A stretch of DNA of 64,000 nucleotides from Promerops cafer (Eukaryota; Chordata; Aves; Passeriformes; Nectariniidae). Position numbers and translations under genes: made by a program. The notes beneath the pieces are model-generated. The model was not told the origin of the DNA. It worked only from the letters and a program-made list of their open reading frames with translations, and searched no databases. Shown one piece after another: positions 12,801-23,708 of the stretch. Each line of letters starts with the position of its first letter. The first letter of the stretch is position 1. The DNA is taken from NCBI GenBank assembly GCA_013398275.1, contig VZSE01006227.1, positions 252,986 through 316,985 on the forward strand, given 5' to 3'.

Positions 12801-14888
12801 AACATAGATATTTCAAACTTGATTCTTCCCTACTAAGCAGCTCATGCATGATTTATGTCTGTATATAGCAGATGTAAGAGAACAAGACTGAACTGATTGC
12901 ATTTCATACCTGCTTTTATCTGGGTATAAAGGACTGCATAAATAGCAAAATGTGAAGCATCAGGCCCATTTTCTTAAATGAGTAGCAGAAAAATCTTTTT
13001 CTGAAGCTCAGTTCATGCTGTCAGAGGGGAAGTCTAATCACCACAGCACTGAGAGAAGATCCCTTTTTTCACTGATCATTGGTGGAATTTTTGTGTTTGT
13101 AGAAGGTAAAATAAAGACAAGGGAAACAACAAATACATTTCTTTTCAGTTCTGACAAGGAAACTGATGACTGTCCTAATGTAAAACATTGTTTCTTGTTC
13201 AGTCACTTTTTTTTTTTTTTTTTTATGTATACTATTTTGCTATGGAGCTTAACCAAATGAATGCTGAAGTCAAGGAAAAAAGACTTTCAACTTGGGAGTG
13301 AAAACTTTTGCCTATTTGGGTGAAAATTAGGGATGTTAATGCTTATTTACAGGCTCAAAGTCTTACATACTTGTAGCTCCAGAGGATCTTTACTAAATAA
13401 TGCAACAGTCCGAGCTAGAAGGGCAAAAAGAGATAGGATGGAAACTTTAAGTGAGCACAACTTAGGCCAGCATTACATAGCACAGTGCCATTTTTGCTCA
13501 GATCACTGTCAAGACTACACATGCATTCCTGAGATCCAGGTGACTTTGTGAAGATTGTCCCCTTAGATGTCTTTACCACTCCTTCTCATTTTTCTCATTT
13601 TGAGATTGTTAATTAAGATCCTCTTTAGCAGATCCTTAATCTAAACCAGAAGGTTTTTCTGAGCTAGACTTCAGTCCTATTCCAGAAGTTTATTCTTAAA
13701 AGTACTGCTCAAGCTGGAACTAAGAACTTTCAAAAGATAAGGCTTGAGGGAGAAAATTAGCATTTCTTTATCCCATCTGTGGTTGTACTGTGCTGCTATA
13801 TCAGACTTCTGAACATCTTGCTGATGAAATCAATAGGAATCCTTTTTGCTCTCTTAAAAATGACTGAAAAGATGAATTCCCACTCTCTCCTTTTCTCACT
13901 CTCTAGCCACTCATACAGTGACACTTAAAGCTGTTTATACTTTTTAAAAGTTTTGATTCAAGAAAAGTCATCCAACCTTCAATTTCCACGCATCTGACAG
14001 AGAACAAAGTAGAGAGGAAGCACAAGACAGAAAAAGACTAGACTAAGAGTGATTTGAGACACTAAAAATACTGTTTAATCTGATTTCTGACTCCTCAACC
14101 ATCCCCAAAAACGAGAAATCTTTCAGCACTTCACAAAGTTAAGGAGAAATTAGTCAGTGTTTCTATTTTTTCATCAAAAATTATTAAGAATTTATTCTGG
14201 GATAAGACAGAAAATATTTTCAAAATAAATATATAATTTAGTAATCCAATTATATGTGTTTCTAGTATTCTGAATGCTGGACTGTGACACATCTGCTTTC
14301 CTGCAAAACTTCAGTTTCAGTCGGCAGATACATTAGACATAAAACTTATGTCTATTTATATTCTAGAAAGGTCTAAGGTTTGTTTCTTTTTTTATTCTTG
14401 TTCTTTTTTTTAAAGCAATAATAGCAAAGAAAATCTGAAATTATAGACGATACATAAGAGAAGGTGATATCATCCCTGTGGATTGGAGAAAAGACAAAGC
14501 AATAGAGAGAAATAGAATGTTTTTACCTAATAAAATACACTAAAATAAATCAATCAAATGTGTAATTTAATTTTAGAAATTAATGCTGTGAAGTTTTCAA
14601 TATATTCTGCTGCATATACTCTGAAAGTTTCCAATTAGGTCATGATAGTAGTAAATCCAGGTCCACTAGAAGTACACAGTAGTACAGTCCTCTGGAAGCA
14701 GCTGTAGGAAGAAGTAGCAAGTAAAGGATACTGTATGCACCTGTGCTCTCCTAGCATCCTTAAGCATGGATTAGCACCTTCGTTCTGACTTCCAGCTATT
14801 TAAACATTCGCTGAGACCAATGTAGCTTAAAAATTTCAAATAATATTTCAGCAATTTTTAGTGTTGCAAACCAGAGACTTTTACTTAA
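6801..14888. other. Long AT-rich stretch without recognised genes or elements
   Basis: About 8 kb with no LINE, LTR, tRNA or rRNA signature that I can see. It holds short homopolymers (an A run near 7697, T runs near 10270, 12747 and 13208), a short CA run near 12254, a short ATT run near 10508 and an AT-rich palindromic patch around 11158-11200. Open frames are short and carry no familiar motif; the longest, 132 codons at 10173-10571, begins at a non-ATG codon and looks like chance. Confidence 0.5.
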
Positions 14889-14916
14889 TTTTTTTTTTTT
14901 GGGGGGGGAGGGGGGC
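14889..14916. repeat. T-run followed by G-run
   Basis: A dozen T residues are followed by 8 G, one A and 6 G. Such mixed homopolymers are hard to sequence and assemble, and this one lies 91 bp before the assembly gap. Confidence 0.9.
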
Positions 14917-15007
14917 AACGAGGGCATGTGGAGAGAGTTGTTATATTCCTTATCTTCTTTTCAACATTAGCACCTCAAAGTCTTCATATTCTTGCAGATT
15001 CTGATTT

Positions 15008-15107
15008 NNNNNNNNNNNNNNNNNNNNNNNNNNNNNNNNNNNNNNNNNNNNNNNNNNNNNNNNNNNNNNNNNNNNNNNNNNNNNNNNNNNNNNNNNNNNN
15101 NNNNNNN
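15008..15107. other. Assembly gap, 100 N
   Basis: Exactly 100 N, the conventional placeholder for a gap of unknown size. The true distance across it is not known. Any open frame drawn through it is meaningless. Confidence 0.99.
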
Positions 15108-15635
15108 CTCTTACTTTTATTACTCAAAAGGGAGAAAAAATATTGACCTAAAAGTTATATACATAATACATATATTTATATGATATATATAATTTATAAA
15201 TAAATAAATATATATATATGCACACACATATGAAATTGTTTCTGAAGGGCTTATTAAAAACATGAAATAAAAGAGAGTGGGTTTAGACTTGATATTAGAA
15301 GGGATATCTACACTGTGAGGATGATGAGGTGTAGAACGGGTTGCCTAGAGAAGTTGTGGATGCCCCATCCCTGGAAGTGTTCAAGAGAGCAGGCTGGATG
15401 GAGCTCTGAGCAACCTGGTCTAGTGGAAGGTGTCCCTGACCATAGCAGTTGGAATCATATAATTTCTAAGGTCTCTTCCTACCCAAACCTTCCTCTGGTT
15501 CTATGATTACATTGGATTTCTTTTCCCCCCATTACACAAAAGATGAAAAAAGAATATCAGCTGCAGCCAAAATAACTTGAAGTTCAAATCCATCTGGTTT
15601 TACTTCCACAGAAATGTTTCTTTCTTCTCAACCTA
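15108..15635. repeat. First copy of an exact 528-bp duplication
   Basis: This block matches 15683-16210 base for base by eye at a constant offset of 575, with no indel. It begins directly at the end of the 100-N gap and ends directly before a single N at 15636. It contains a TA/CA-rich patch (about 15170-15232) and a CR1 tail (15276-15508). Copy boundaries lying exactly on a gap and an ambiguous base point to unmerged contig ends or haplotypes rather than a biological tandem duplication. Confidence 0.95.
15276..15508 (+). mobile_element. CR1 LINE 3' end (first duplicate copy)
   Basis: The terminal 230 bp or so of a CR1 in plus orientation. It carries the standard 3' UTR phrases GTGGATGCCCCATCCCTGG and AACCTGGTCTAGTGGAAGG and ends with a remnant of the CR1 octamer tail, GGTTCTATGATTAC. 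The element is 5' truncated, as most CR1 insertions are. It has an identical twin at 15851-16083 because it lies inside the duplicated block. Confidence 0.9.
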
Positions 15636-15682
15636 NAGAGAAAATTTTATAATATTCTGGGGGTTTTTTTCAAGCTATTCTA

Positions 15683-16210
15683 CTCTTACTTTTATTACTC
15701 AAAAGGGAGAAAAAATATTGACCTAAAAGTTATATACATAATACATATATTTATATGATATATATAATTTATAAATAAATAAATATATATATATGCACAC
15801 ACATATGAAATTGTTTCTGAAGGGCTTATTAAAAACATGAAATAAAAGAGAGTGGGTTTAGACTTGATATTAGAAGGGATATCTACACTGTGAGGATGAT
15901 GAGGTGTAGAACGGGTTGCCTAGAGAAGTTGTGGATGCCCCATCCCTGGAAGTGTTCAAGAGAGCAGGCTGGATGGAGCTCTGAGCAACCTGGTCTAGTG
16001 GAAGGTGTCCCTGACCATAGCAGTTGGAATCATATAATTTCTAAGGTCTCTTCCTACCCAAACCTTCCTCTGGTTCTATGATTACATTGGATTTCTTTTC
16101 CCCCCATTACACAAAAGATGAAAAAAGAATATCAGCTGCAGCCAAAATAACTTGAAGTTCAAATCCATCTGGTTTTACTTCCACAGAAATGTTTCTTTCT
16201 TCTCAACCTA
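15683..16210. repeat. Second copy of the exact 528-bp duplication
   Basis: This is the twin of 15108-15635. It runs without ambiguity into unique DNA on both sides, so this copy is probably the true one and the gap-side copy the artefact. The 47-bp spacer at 15636-15682 begins with the single N. Confidence 0.95.
15851..16083 (+). mobile_element. CR1 LINE 3' end (second duplicate copy)
   Basis: The same 5'-truncated CR1 tail as at 15276-15508, identical in sequence. If the duplication is an assembly artefact, the genome holds only one such insertion here. Confidence 0.9.
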
Positions 16211-18599
16211 TTCAATTTTCTGGGATCTCTTTTTGCAATAAAATACTAGTAAATATAGCCAGAGAAACCAGGATTTCTGTTTTTAAAACCAGATAAATTT
16301 AGTTTAGGAAATCTCAATAACTGTACAATATAAATGCAGTAGAGGAACTATAAAGAAAAAGACAATATCATGAACCATCTTCAAGACTGTCTCTCACAGT
16401 GAAATGTTCAATGGGTCTTTCAAACAGCTTTCGAAGTAAAATGGAAAACTAAATGCAAAGACAACCATTCATTAAACATTTCACAGCGAGAAAAAATACC
16501 AAAAACCACCCATACAAAAATAATGGCCTGAACCTCACTCCCAAAAGACTAAATGCTTTCAAATGCAACATCAAGGCAATATCAAGATACTATCAAGTTA
16601 ATATCAAGTTAATGGAAAGAGTTCCGATAATGCTCTCTATACTTCTGAAATAGCAGTCCTCAGAACAGCAAAAAAACCCCTTGCAGTTACTTGTGGAAAA
16701 GTTTTTTGTAAATATTGAGTCCCTCTTTGGGGGAGATTCAGAGTTTAGTTTAAAGCCACTGTGGTTCCTTGGGCCACAAAGCAAAAAACAACTGTGCACA
16801 GAGGCAGGTGGCATCTGGACTCGCGAAGTCCAATCCGCTAAATCCAATCACTTCTCTGTTCTGGTACCAACAGCTGCTGTGAGCACATGAGGAAGTGTAG
16901 GCAGACCAAAAATCTTTTCAGAAATGAGAATTCAAAGGCATAGATGGCTTTATTGTCAGGTAATGATATCGGGAGCTTTTAACCTCCAGATAATGGCATG
17001 AAATTGCCTGAGGTCAGCAATGACTGAAAATTGTGACAATTAGATGGCTTCTTTGTGGCCTATAGGAAATGAATTGGTGGCCTCATTCCAGTTCTCTATC
17101 ATAAAACAATTACAGCTAATGCTGATTGACGTCTTTGATTGCAACCATGGCTCAGAGGCCAAGACTGAATGAGCCTTGAAAATAAACTGCCCTTCAACCC
17201 AGAAAAGTCAATCCTCTGAGCCAGAGGTGAGGCACACACTAGACTGAGAAAAAATGTACCTCTTTTTGCTCACTCTACTGACAGAAACTTTGTCTCTCCT
17301 CCTAACTGTCAGTGCCTTCTGCTTAAGATGAAACAGAAAATGCAAGTCCTTTGGGAGGGTTTAGGAAGACTTATTACATATAACTCTGTATGGATTTCAC
17401 TCAAGCATGCAAGATTTCAGATGGTGTGGTGCTGTGGTGCCAAGTGCTGTGCGGGTGCTGTGCTCAACAGTCCAGTCCCTGAATTGCTTGCCATCAAAAC
17501 AAATGGAACAGATGTGGGAGCCAAGAAGCACCATTACCAGAGCTTGACAGACAGTGCATGAGGCTCAGTGAGACAAGGTAATAAATCTAAGACCAAACAC
17601 TTAATATGAGGCAGAAAAATGAGTCCAAGAAGAGGATTGGCTCTCAGCTATAAAAGTGAGTTAAAGGCAAATAGTTCTGGGTCGCACAGATACTTTATAC
17701 CTTTTACTTATGGCATCACAGAAGGGGGACTGTGCATGAGTGTCCATGTGTTTAATGCCAGTCTAGCATTACTGATGTGCAATAGAAACAAGGAAGGGTT
17801 TTAGACTACATTTAGATGCAAGAAAAAACTCAATTTCCTGCCCAATGCTTAAAGTATTTGTGACTGGTTAAATCCAGACACAACTAGATCAGAATATTTT
17901 TCTTGAGGAGTTGTTCTTGAATCTTTTAAAAGATTTCATGTGCTGGGAGAGATCTCAAAACTCCTGTTCCCAACTGTTTATTTCATAACATAAAGGTCAG
18001 TTTGCACTGGCTATGTAAAATATGAATAGTGGTAAACTCACACATTGATTAGCATTTGAAAATGTCATGCTAATAAAAATATAAATTAAAAAAAAAAAAA
18101 GAAACTAGAAGTTAGAGTGATCCTACACAACACATGGTTAAAATGGGCTTCTTCTGAAGTAGTGCAGATTGAAAAAGAGCACAGTAGATGTCTGTAGAAG
18201 TGCATGACTCCATTTTGGCAGCTGTCCTTGGCTGGATGGGATTCAGCCCCTTCACCTTCTCTGTCTTCAGTTATAGAGCCTGGGTCTGCTTCTCTTGGAC
18301 ACTGCAGTACAGTTTCAGCCCTAAGAAAATCTATGCAGCAGAAAAATTCACAACAGTGCTTTTCCAGTGGACTGAAGCATTTCAAGCATAACTCTTGAAA
18401 TGACCTGAGGCAAACACAGAAAGATCAAAGAAATCTAGAGGAAATTATGCTAATGCTCAGATGAAGCATAATAAGCAACCTCTAACTGGAACTTATGTAA
18501 TCCATCTGCCTTTTCCTCTAAAGACAACAAATGTCTTTCACTGGTCTTACAGTTTTAGAGGTTAAAACCAATGTATTTCTTTATCAGTTGAGAAAGACC
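16211..18599. other. Unique DNA, no gene recognised
   Basis: No repeat family or coding motif recognised. An A-rich run lies near 18090 and a small cluster of ATATCAAG-like direct repeats near 16570-16612. Open frames are short. Confidence 0.5.
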
Positions 18600-19550
18600 T
18601 ATCGAATCACAAAATCACTTAGAATCACAGAATGATTTCTTTTGGAAAGAACCTTAAAGGTCTTACAATTTCAACCACTCCACCATGGGCAGGGATCCCA
18701 TCCACTAGATCATATTGCTCAGAGTGCCATCCCAAGAGAGCAGTTGAACCCTTCCAGGGGTGGGACATCTACAGCTTCTCTGAACAACCTGTTCCAGTGC
18801 CTCAACATCCTCACAGCACTCTCAACCTGTCTTTGCAGGAGAGGTGCTGCAGCACTTTGATCATCTTTGTGGCCCTCTTCTGGGACAATTCTAATTCATG
18901 TCCTTCCTGTGCTGGGACTCCAGAGCTGGATGCAGGGTTCCAGGTGGGGCATCACTGGAGGGGCAGAATCTCCTCCCGCCTCTGCCGGCCATATTGCTTT
19001 GGATGCAGCCCAGGACACATTTGGCTTTCTGGGCTGGGAGCACTCATGGCTGGGTCATGTCCAGCTTTTTATTTACCAGAACTCCTAAGCTGTTCTCCAC
19101 AGGACTGGTCTCAAAAAGTTCATCTCCCAGTGTCTGTCCATGGTTGGGATTGCCCCAGCCCAGCACCTTGCATCTGGACTTGTTTAACTTCATGAGGTTC
19201 TTGCAGACTCAGTTCTCAAGCTTGTCCAGGCTGCCCTGGATAGTATCCCTTCCTTCTCTTGTGCCCACTGCACCACTCAGCCTCATGTCCTCTGCAAACT
19301 TGCTGAGGGTACACTCAATACCACTGTCCACGTCATCAATGACAATACTGAAGGGCACGGGTCCCAGGAGAGAGCCCCTAGGGACAGCACTTGTCACTAA
19401 TTTCCACCTGGACATAGAGCCATTAACCACAACTCTCTGTCTGTGTCCATCCATCCAATTCCTTATCCACAGAATACTGCACCCTTCAAATCCATGCCTC
19501 TCCATTTTGGAGGCAAGGACCATGTCAAAGGCCTTACAGGAAATCTAGAT
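18600..19550 (-). mobile_element. CR1 LINE, 3' 0.95 kb with dead reverse transcriptase
   Basis: A CR1 copy on the minus strand, with its 3' end at about 18600 (a decayed octamer tail seen as GAATCACAGAATGA on the plus strand) and its broken 5' end near 19550. It carries the last third of the ORF2 reverse transcriptase. At 19209-19523 a 104-codon stretch stays open and shows the order of CR1 polymerase motifs: a QRVVVNGS-like segment, then PRGSLLGP (usually PQGSVLGP), then KFAEDMRLSGAV. The catalytic FADD box reads FAED because the codon at 19290-19292 is Glu, so one metal-binding Asp is lost. It is followed by the TREGRDTIQGSLDKLE segment. Further downstream (lower coordinates) the frame is broken. 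This is an inactive relic; the neighbouring piece at 19551 belongs to a different insertion. Confidence 0.92.
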
Positions 19551-19905
19551 GATATTTTAAGGTTTAGATAGGAAAAGTCCTTTAAGATTGAGTCCAGCTG
19601 TTTACCCAGCACTGTCAAGTCCATGATTTAATCATATCTCTAAGTGCCACATCTATATGACTTCTAGATAGTTCCAGGTATGGCGACAACCACTTTCCTG
19701 GACAGCCTGTTCCAATGCTTGACAACCCTTTTGGAGAATATTTTTGTTTTCTAATATCCAAACTAAACTTCCCCTGGCACAATTTGCAGCTGTTTCCTCT
19801 AGTCCTATCTATTGTTACTTGGGAGAAGAGACTGACACTGAACAGTTGTTCAGAAATCATTCTTTTTTTGAATAAGTTATGAGCTGGAACTGTCTCTTCC
19901 TGCAC
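19551..19905 (-). mobile_element. CR1 LINE 3' fragment, different subfamily
   Basis: A second minus-strand CR1 tail directly abutting the first. Its phrases (GTCCAGCTGTTTACCCAGCA, AGTGCCACATCTATATGAC, TTGACAACCCTTTTGG, GTTACTTGGGAGAAGAG on the plus strand) belong to a CR1 subfamily whose 3' region differs from that of the 18600 copy. The junction near 19550 suggests that one element inserted at or into the end of the other. It has no open frame of interest. Confidence 0.85.
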
Positions 19906-21494
19906 TACACTCACGTAAGTATAGACAATGTGCTTAGTTCAACTTAAGATATGACCACTTCTCAGCTGAGATGTAAAAATGTGGCATGTGAATATTCTTA
20001 ACCTATTTCAGGTGGAAAGTATATCAATTAGCTTAAATTGTTTTTATATAATATATAATCCTGATCTCAGAATATCTTACTATTACTAAATAGTAAATAC
20101 TAAATATTGCTATATATTACTATTTGACTAAATACAAAATGAATGGAGAGGGCCCTAGATACCATATTAACAGAATGACACGAGATCTACTTTTTAGCAT
20201 TGTTAAGATGTAAAAAATAAACCATTCCTAACCTTTTCTTATGATCGTTCTGTCACATGCTGTAATATTTTAACAGAGACTCAAGATGCTACAATTTATA
20301 TGCTAAATGGAGGAGTCCTGAATAGTTGCAATTATTTTTCACTGATAATAAAAGAGAGAAATAGCAATTCTTGTTGGTTATTGCACAAATCCAAACAGAT
20401 TAACAGCATGAGTATATCATATGAACAAAAAACCCCAGAGAACAAATACTTAAGTTTCTATTTTAAAGTGTCATTCTAATAAAATCCAGGGGAAAAATCT
20501 CAAGACTTAGTCATCATGATATGTGAGAGTCTCATTAAAAGATAGTATAGAAGAAGGAAACATATCAGGCTTGATATGAAAAAATATAATACTTACAGAT
20601 AGTAATGGACATATATCAATATGCAAAAAAAAGTTGTTACAGACTTAAAAAAACCCCATACAATCAGCAAAAAAAATTTTTATGAATTAAATTGTTTTTG
20701 AGCCCAGGGTGCTCCTAACTTTTTTTTACATTTATAACTAAGGAATGCTAACTCCACTGTTTTTCTTTTCTCTGAGTGGATATTTCTACAATGTATTTTC
20801 ATTTAAGGAGTTAGCAACTTCAGTAACCTGTATTACTAAGATACCTGAAAGCTACTAAATGTATTATCTGCAGTTTCAAATACCGGAACTGTGCAAAAAT
20901 TATTGAAATTGTATAATTTTTATCCTACGTATGTGTCTGTGAGATACTGAAACATTAATGGTTAATGACTAAAAAATTTGTCAATGTGAAAATGCAATGG
21001 CTGCTTTGCTGAGGTCAGGTTTGCACCCCCTGCCCCCAAAGGAAGGGGAGGAGGAGAGATTTTTGTGTGGTGCTGAAAGCACTGATCAGCATCAGACAGA
21101 GCAGCTGAACAACCACCACTTGAGGACACAAGCTGGGTTTTGATCCAGATAAGGGAGAAGGCAAATAAGAAGCAAAGCAGTCCCTGCTGAGGCACCTCAG
21201 TGCTTTTAATCACACAGTGTCCTCCCTTACACAGCTGGCTCAGGTGTAAAGCTCCCCAGGGAAGTACTGGGATATTCTAATCTGCTGCAAGAGAACTACT
21301 AACAAGAACCTGATTTATCTTTGCCTTCAGGGGCCAGTCTTATCAACTTCAGAAATGGAATTTCTTATTCTCCAGTGTTCTTAAGGAATTAAAAAGTTGT
21401 CACCTGTACTGTTTTCCTTTTTTTCCTAATGCTTTAAATATTCAAGGAAAATTATGGTCTGTGTTACATTGCAATGCAGTAAAATTTTCATTCC
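19906..21494. other. AT-rich unique DNA
   Basis: Nothing recognised. A TA-rich patch lies around 20040-20130 and an A-rich area around 20640-20690. The G/C-richer part at 21000-21260 has no motif I know. Confidence 0.5.
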
Positions 21495-22556
21495 ATTTAA
21501 GTGACAAGGTTTTCATGGTTGTGGAGCTGCAGGGTGAATAGAAACCAAGGCTGCCAATGCAGAACACTGTCTATTCCAGTAAGCTGCAGAGCAGACCAGT
21601 CCCTGGTCCTTGCTAAGCCCATTAGCCATGATGATGGTGGTGTTTCTGGGATAACATTTCTAAGAAAGAATAAAAGAAATCCTGCAGACAACCCATAAAA
21701 AAGAGGAGTGAGAAAATGTGAAAGAGCCCTGTAGGCTGCAAGGTCAGGGAATGAGGGGTAGGAGGAGATGCTCCAGGTGCCAGAGAAGAAATTCCTGGCA
21801 GCCCCTAGAAAAGACCATGGTGATGCAAGTTATTCCCCTGCAGACCATGGAGGTCCACAGTGGAGTAGATATCCATCTTCAGCCCTCGATGGACTCTATT
21901 CCATAGAAGGGGTTTACCTGAAGGAGGCTGCACAGAAAGCTCATGCTGGACCACATTCCTGTAAGGAGCTGCAGCCTGTAGAGGAGAGTCCATTCAGAAG
22001 CAGGGCTTCTGAGAGAAGTTGTGGCTGGTGGGGCATCCTTTCTGGAACAGTCCATTTCTGAAAGACTCTTGTCTGTGGAGAGAATTCACACTGGAGCAGT
22101 TCTGAAAGAATGGTATTCTGGGATGAGGATATCCCATGCTGAAGCACATGAAAAATGCAATGAAGAAGGAGTGACAGAGATAAAGTGTTATGGATTAATC
22201 TCCATTCTCCATCTGGCTGCAACACTCAGAGAGGAGGTAGAAGGATTGGGAATGGATGAGTGAAGCTGAGCCTGGGAAGAAGGTGGGGAGGCAGGCGGAA
22301 TGGAGAGAGAAGGGTAGGTTTGTCTAGTTTTGTCTTTGATCATCACTATTCTACTCCATTTTAAATTTTCCATATATAAAATCAATCTTTCCCAAGTTGA
22401 ATCTGTATTGCCCATGATTGTAACTGGTAGGTGAAATCCCTGTGTTTGTATAAACCTACGAGTTTTTATATTTTATTTTGCTGTTCTGCCCTTTTGAGGA
22501 GAGGTAGCTGGGGAGTGCCTGGGTGTACATCAGTCATCCAGACCAGATCAACCCAC
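21495..22556 (+). mobile_element. Endogenous retrovirus solo LTR, type A, old near-full-length copy
   Basis: A diverged LTR in plus orientation, about 1.06 kb. Family signposts in order are GACAAGGTTTTCATGG near the 5' end, GGGATAACATTTCTAAG near 21648, GGAGATGCTCCAGGTGCCAG near 21762, ACCATGGAGGTCCACAG near 21844, AAGACTCTTGTCTGTGG near 22061, GAGCCTGGGAAGAAGG near 22268, CAAGTTGAATCTGTATTGCC near 22394, and a close at AGATCAACCCACA. The modules come in the same order as the type A copy at 53092-54133 read in reverse. The 5' boundary is approximate because that end is eroded. The short open frames here are LTR sequence, not genes. No internal gag, pol or env sequence flanks it. Confidence 0.8.
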
Positions 22557-23588
22557 AGAATGCTGTAGATTAGCTTGGAAGAAACTTCCACCTTTGGAGC
22601 AAACTCCAGAGTTGCTTCTCCCCACTATATGAAACAGCAGTGGAACTAACAGAATCAGAGCAGAATACATTCCCAAATACAAAGAGAAATCCAACATGCC
22701 CACTTCCTTGCTGGAGGAAAAACTACCGCAGGAAAGTAAGAGGAACACTAATGTTCTAATTTGACAGAATTTGTTACAATGAATCATAACTTTGCCTTGC
22801 AACTGCAAACATGGTTATTACCGTGATGGTTGCAACACAGAAAAGGTGACAGAGGAAGTTCAAAGTTCATATCATTGCTTAATGAAATCTATCTTCTGTA
22901 AATATATACACAAATATATAGTCTGTAGGCAGAATTTCTAACACAGTCATTCATGCCTTTAAATGTCATTTTGTCCATACAGGAATAATGTATAAAGATG
23001 TCCATATAAATATATGAAATATGCATTTATACCATTTTACCATTTGCATCTACCATTTGCACATTTAGTTTCATTTATGTTTTAAGCTAATTCTACAGCA
23101 ATAGAAGAGTATATTTTTGTCAAAAATACTTTTTTGGTCTTTTCTTCCTGGAACACATCTCATTAAAGAGAGGAACCTATAATACTGAACTCTATTAGTA
23201 CTAAACATATGTTCATGATGAATGGCTATTTGATATGATGGCTAGCATTATCTTATTGTAGTCTATGCCTAATCAGCTCTTACAATTTAATTGCAGTAAC
23301 CCATGAAGTAAAGTAACAGTCAAAGATACCAAGTGTCTGATCCTACCCTCAAGTTTCTGGAAACATCAGTTGAATATTATTCAAATGTCTAAAACATAAA
23401 TAGTTCAAAAAAATATTGTGGTTAAATGTACTTAATAAATAATATCTTATGTGTTAATGTCTTACGTCTTATAGCCTTGATCTTAACTTTCACAATTGAG
23501 AACGCTGTTTAATAATGTAAATAGCATATATATTTCCCAGAATTAAAAGGTTTCAACTAAAATTTTGTATTGAAATATTAAGAATGGA
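22557..23588. other. AT-rich unique DNA
   Basis: No recognisable gene or element. Short frames only. Confidence 0.5.
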
Positions 23589-23708
23589 GTTAGTATTAGT
23601 ATTAGTATTAGTATTAGTATTAGTATTAGTATTAGTATTAGTATTAGTATTAGTATTAGTATTAGCATTAGCATTAGCATTAGCATTAGTTTACTTTTAG
23701 TATTAGTA
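23589..23708. repeat. (TTAGTA)n hexamer array
   Basis: About 17 units of a 6-bp repeat. The left two thirds are TTAGTA (equivalently TAGTAT); four units near 23666-23689 are changed to TTAGCA; then a degenerate unit (TTACTT) and two more perfect ones follow. The block of changed units means that the variant spread by slippage after it arose. It differs from the vertebrate telomere unit TTAGGG in two positions. Confidence 0.93.

Noticed and set aside
14928..15183. Open frames crossing the N gap
   Set aside because: Their middle consists of unknown residues from the 100-N placeholder.
18632..19548. Plus-strand open frames of 187 and 216 codons
   Set aside because: These are antisense readings of the CR1 polymerase region; the meaningful reading is on the minus strand.
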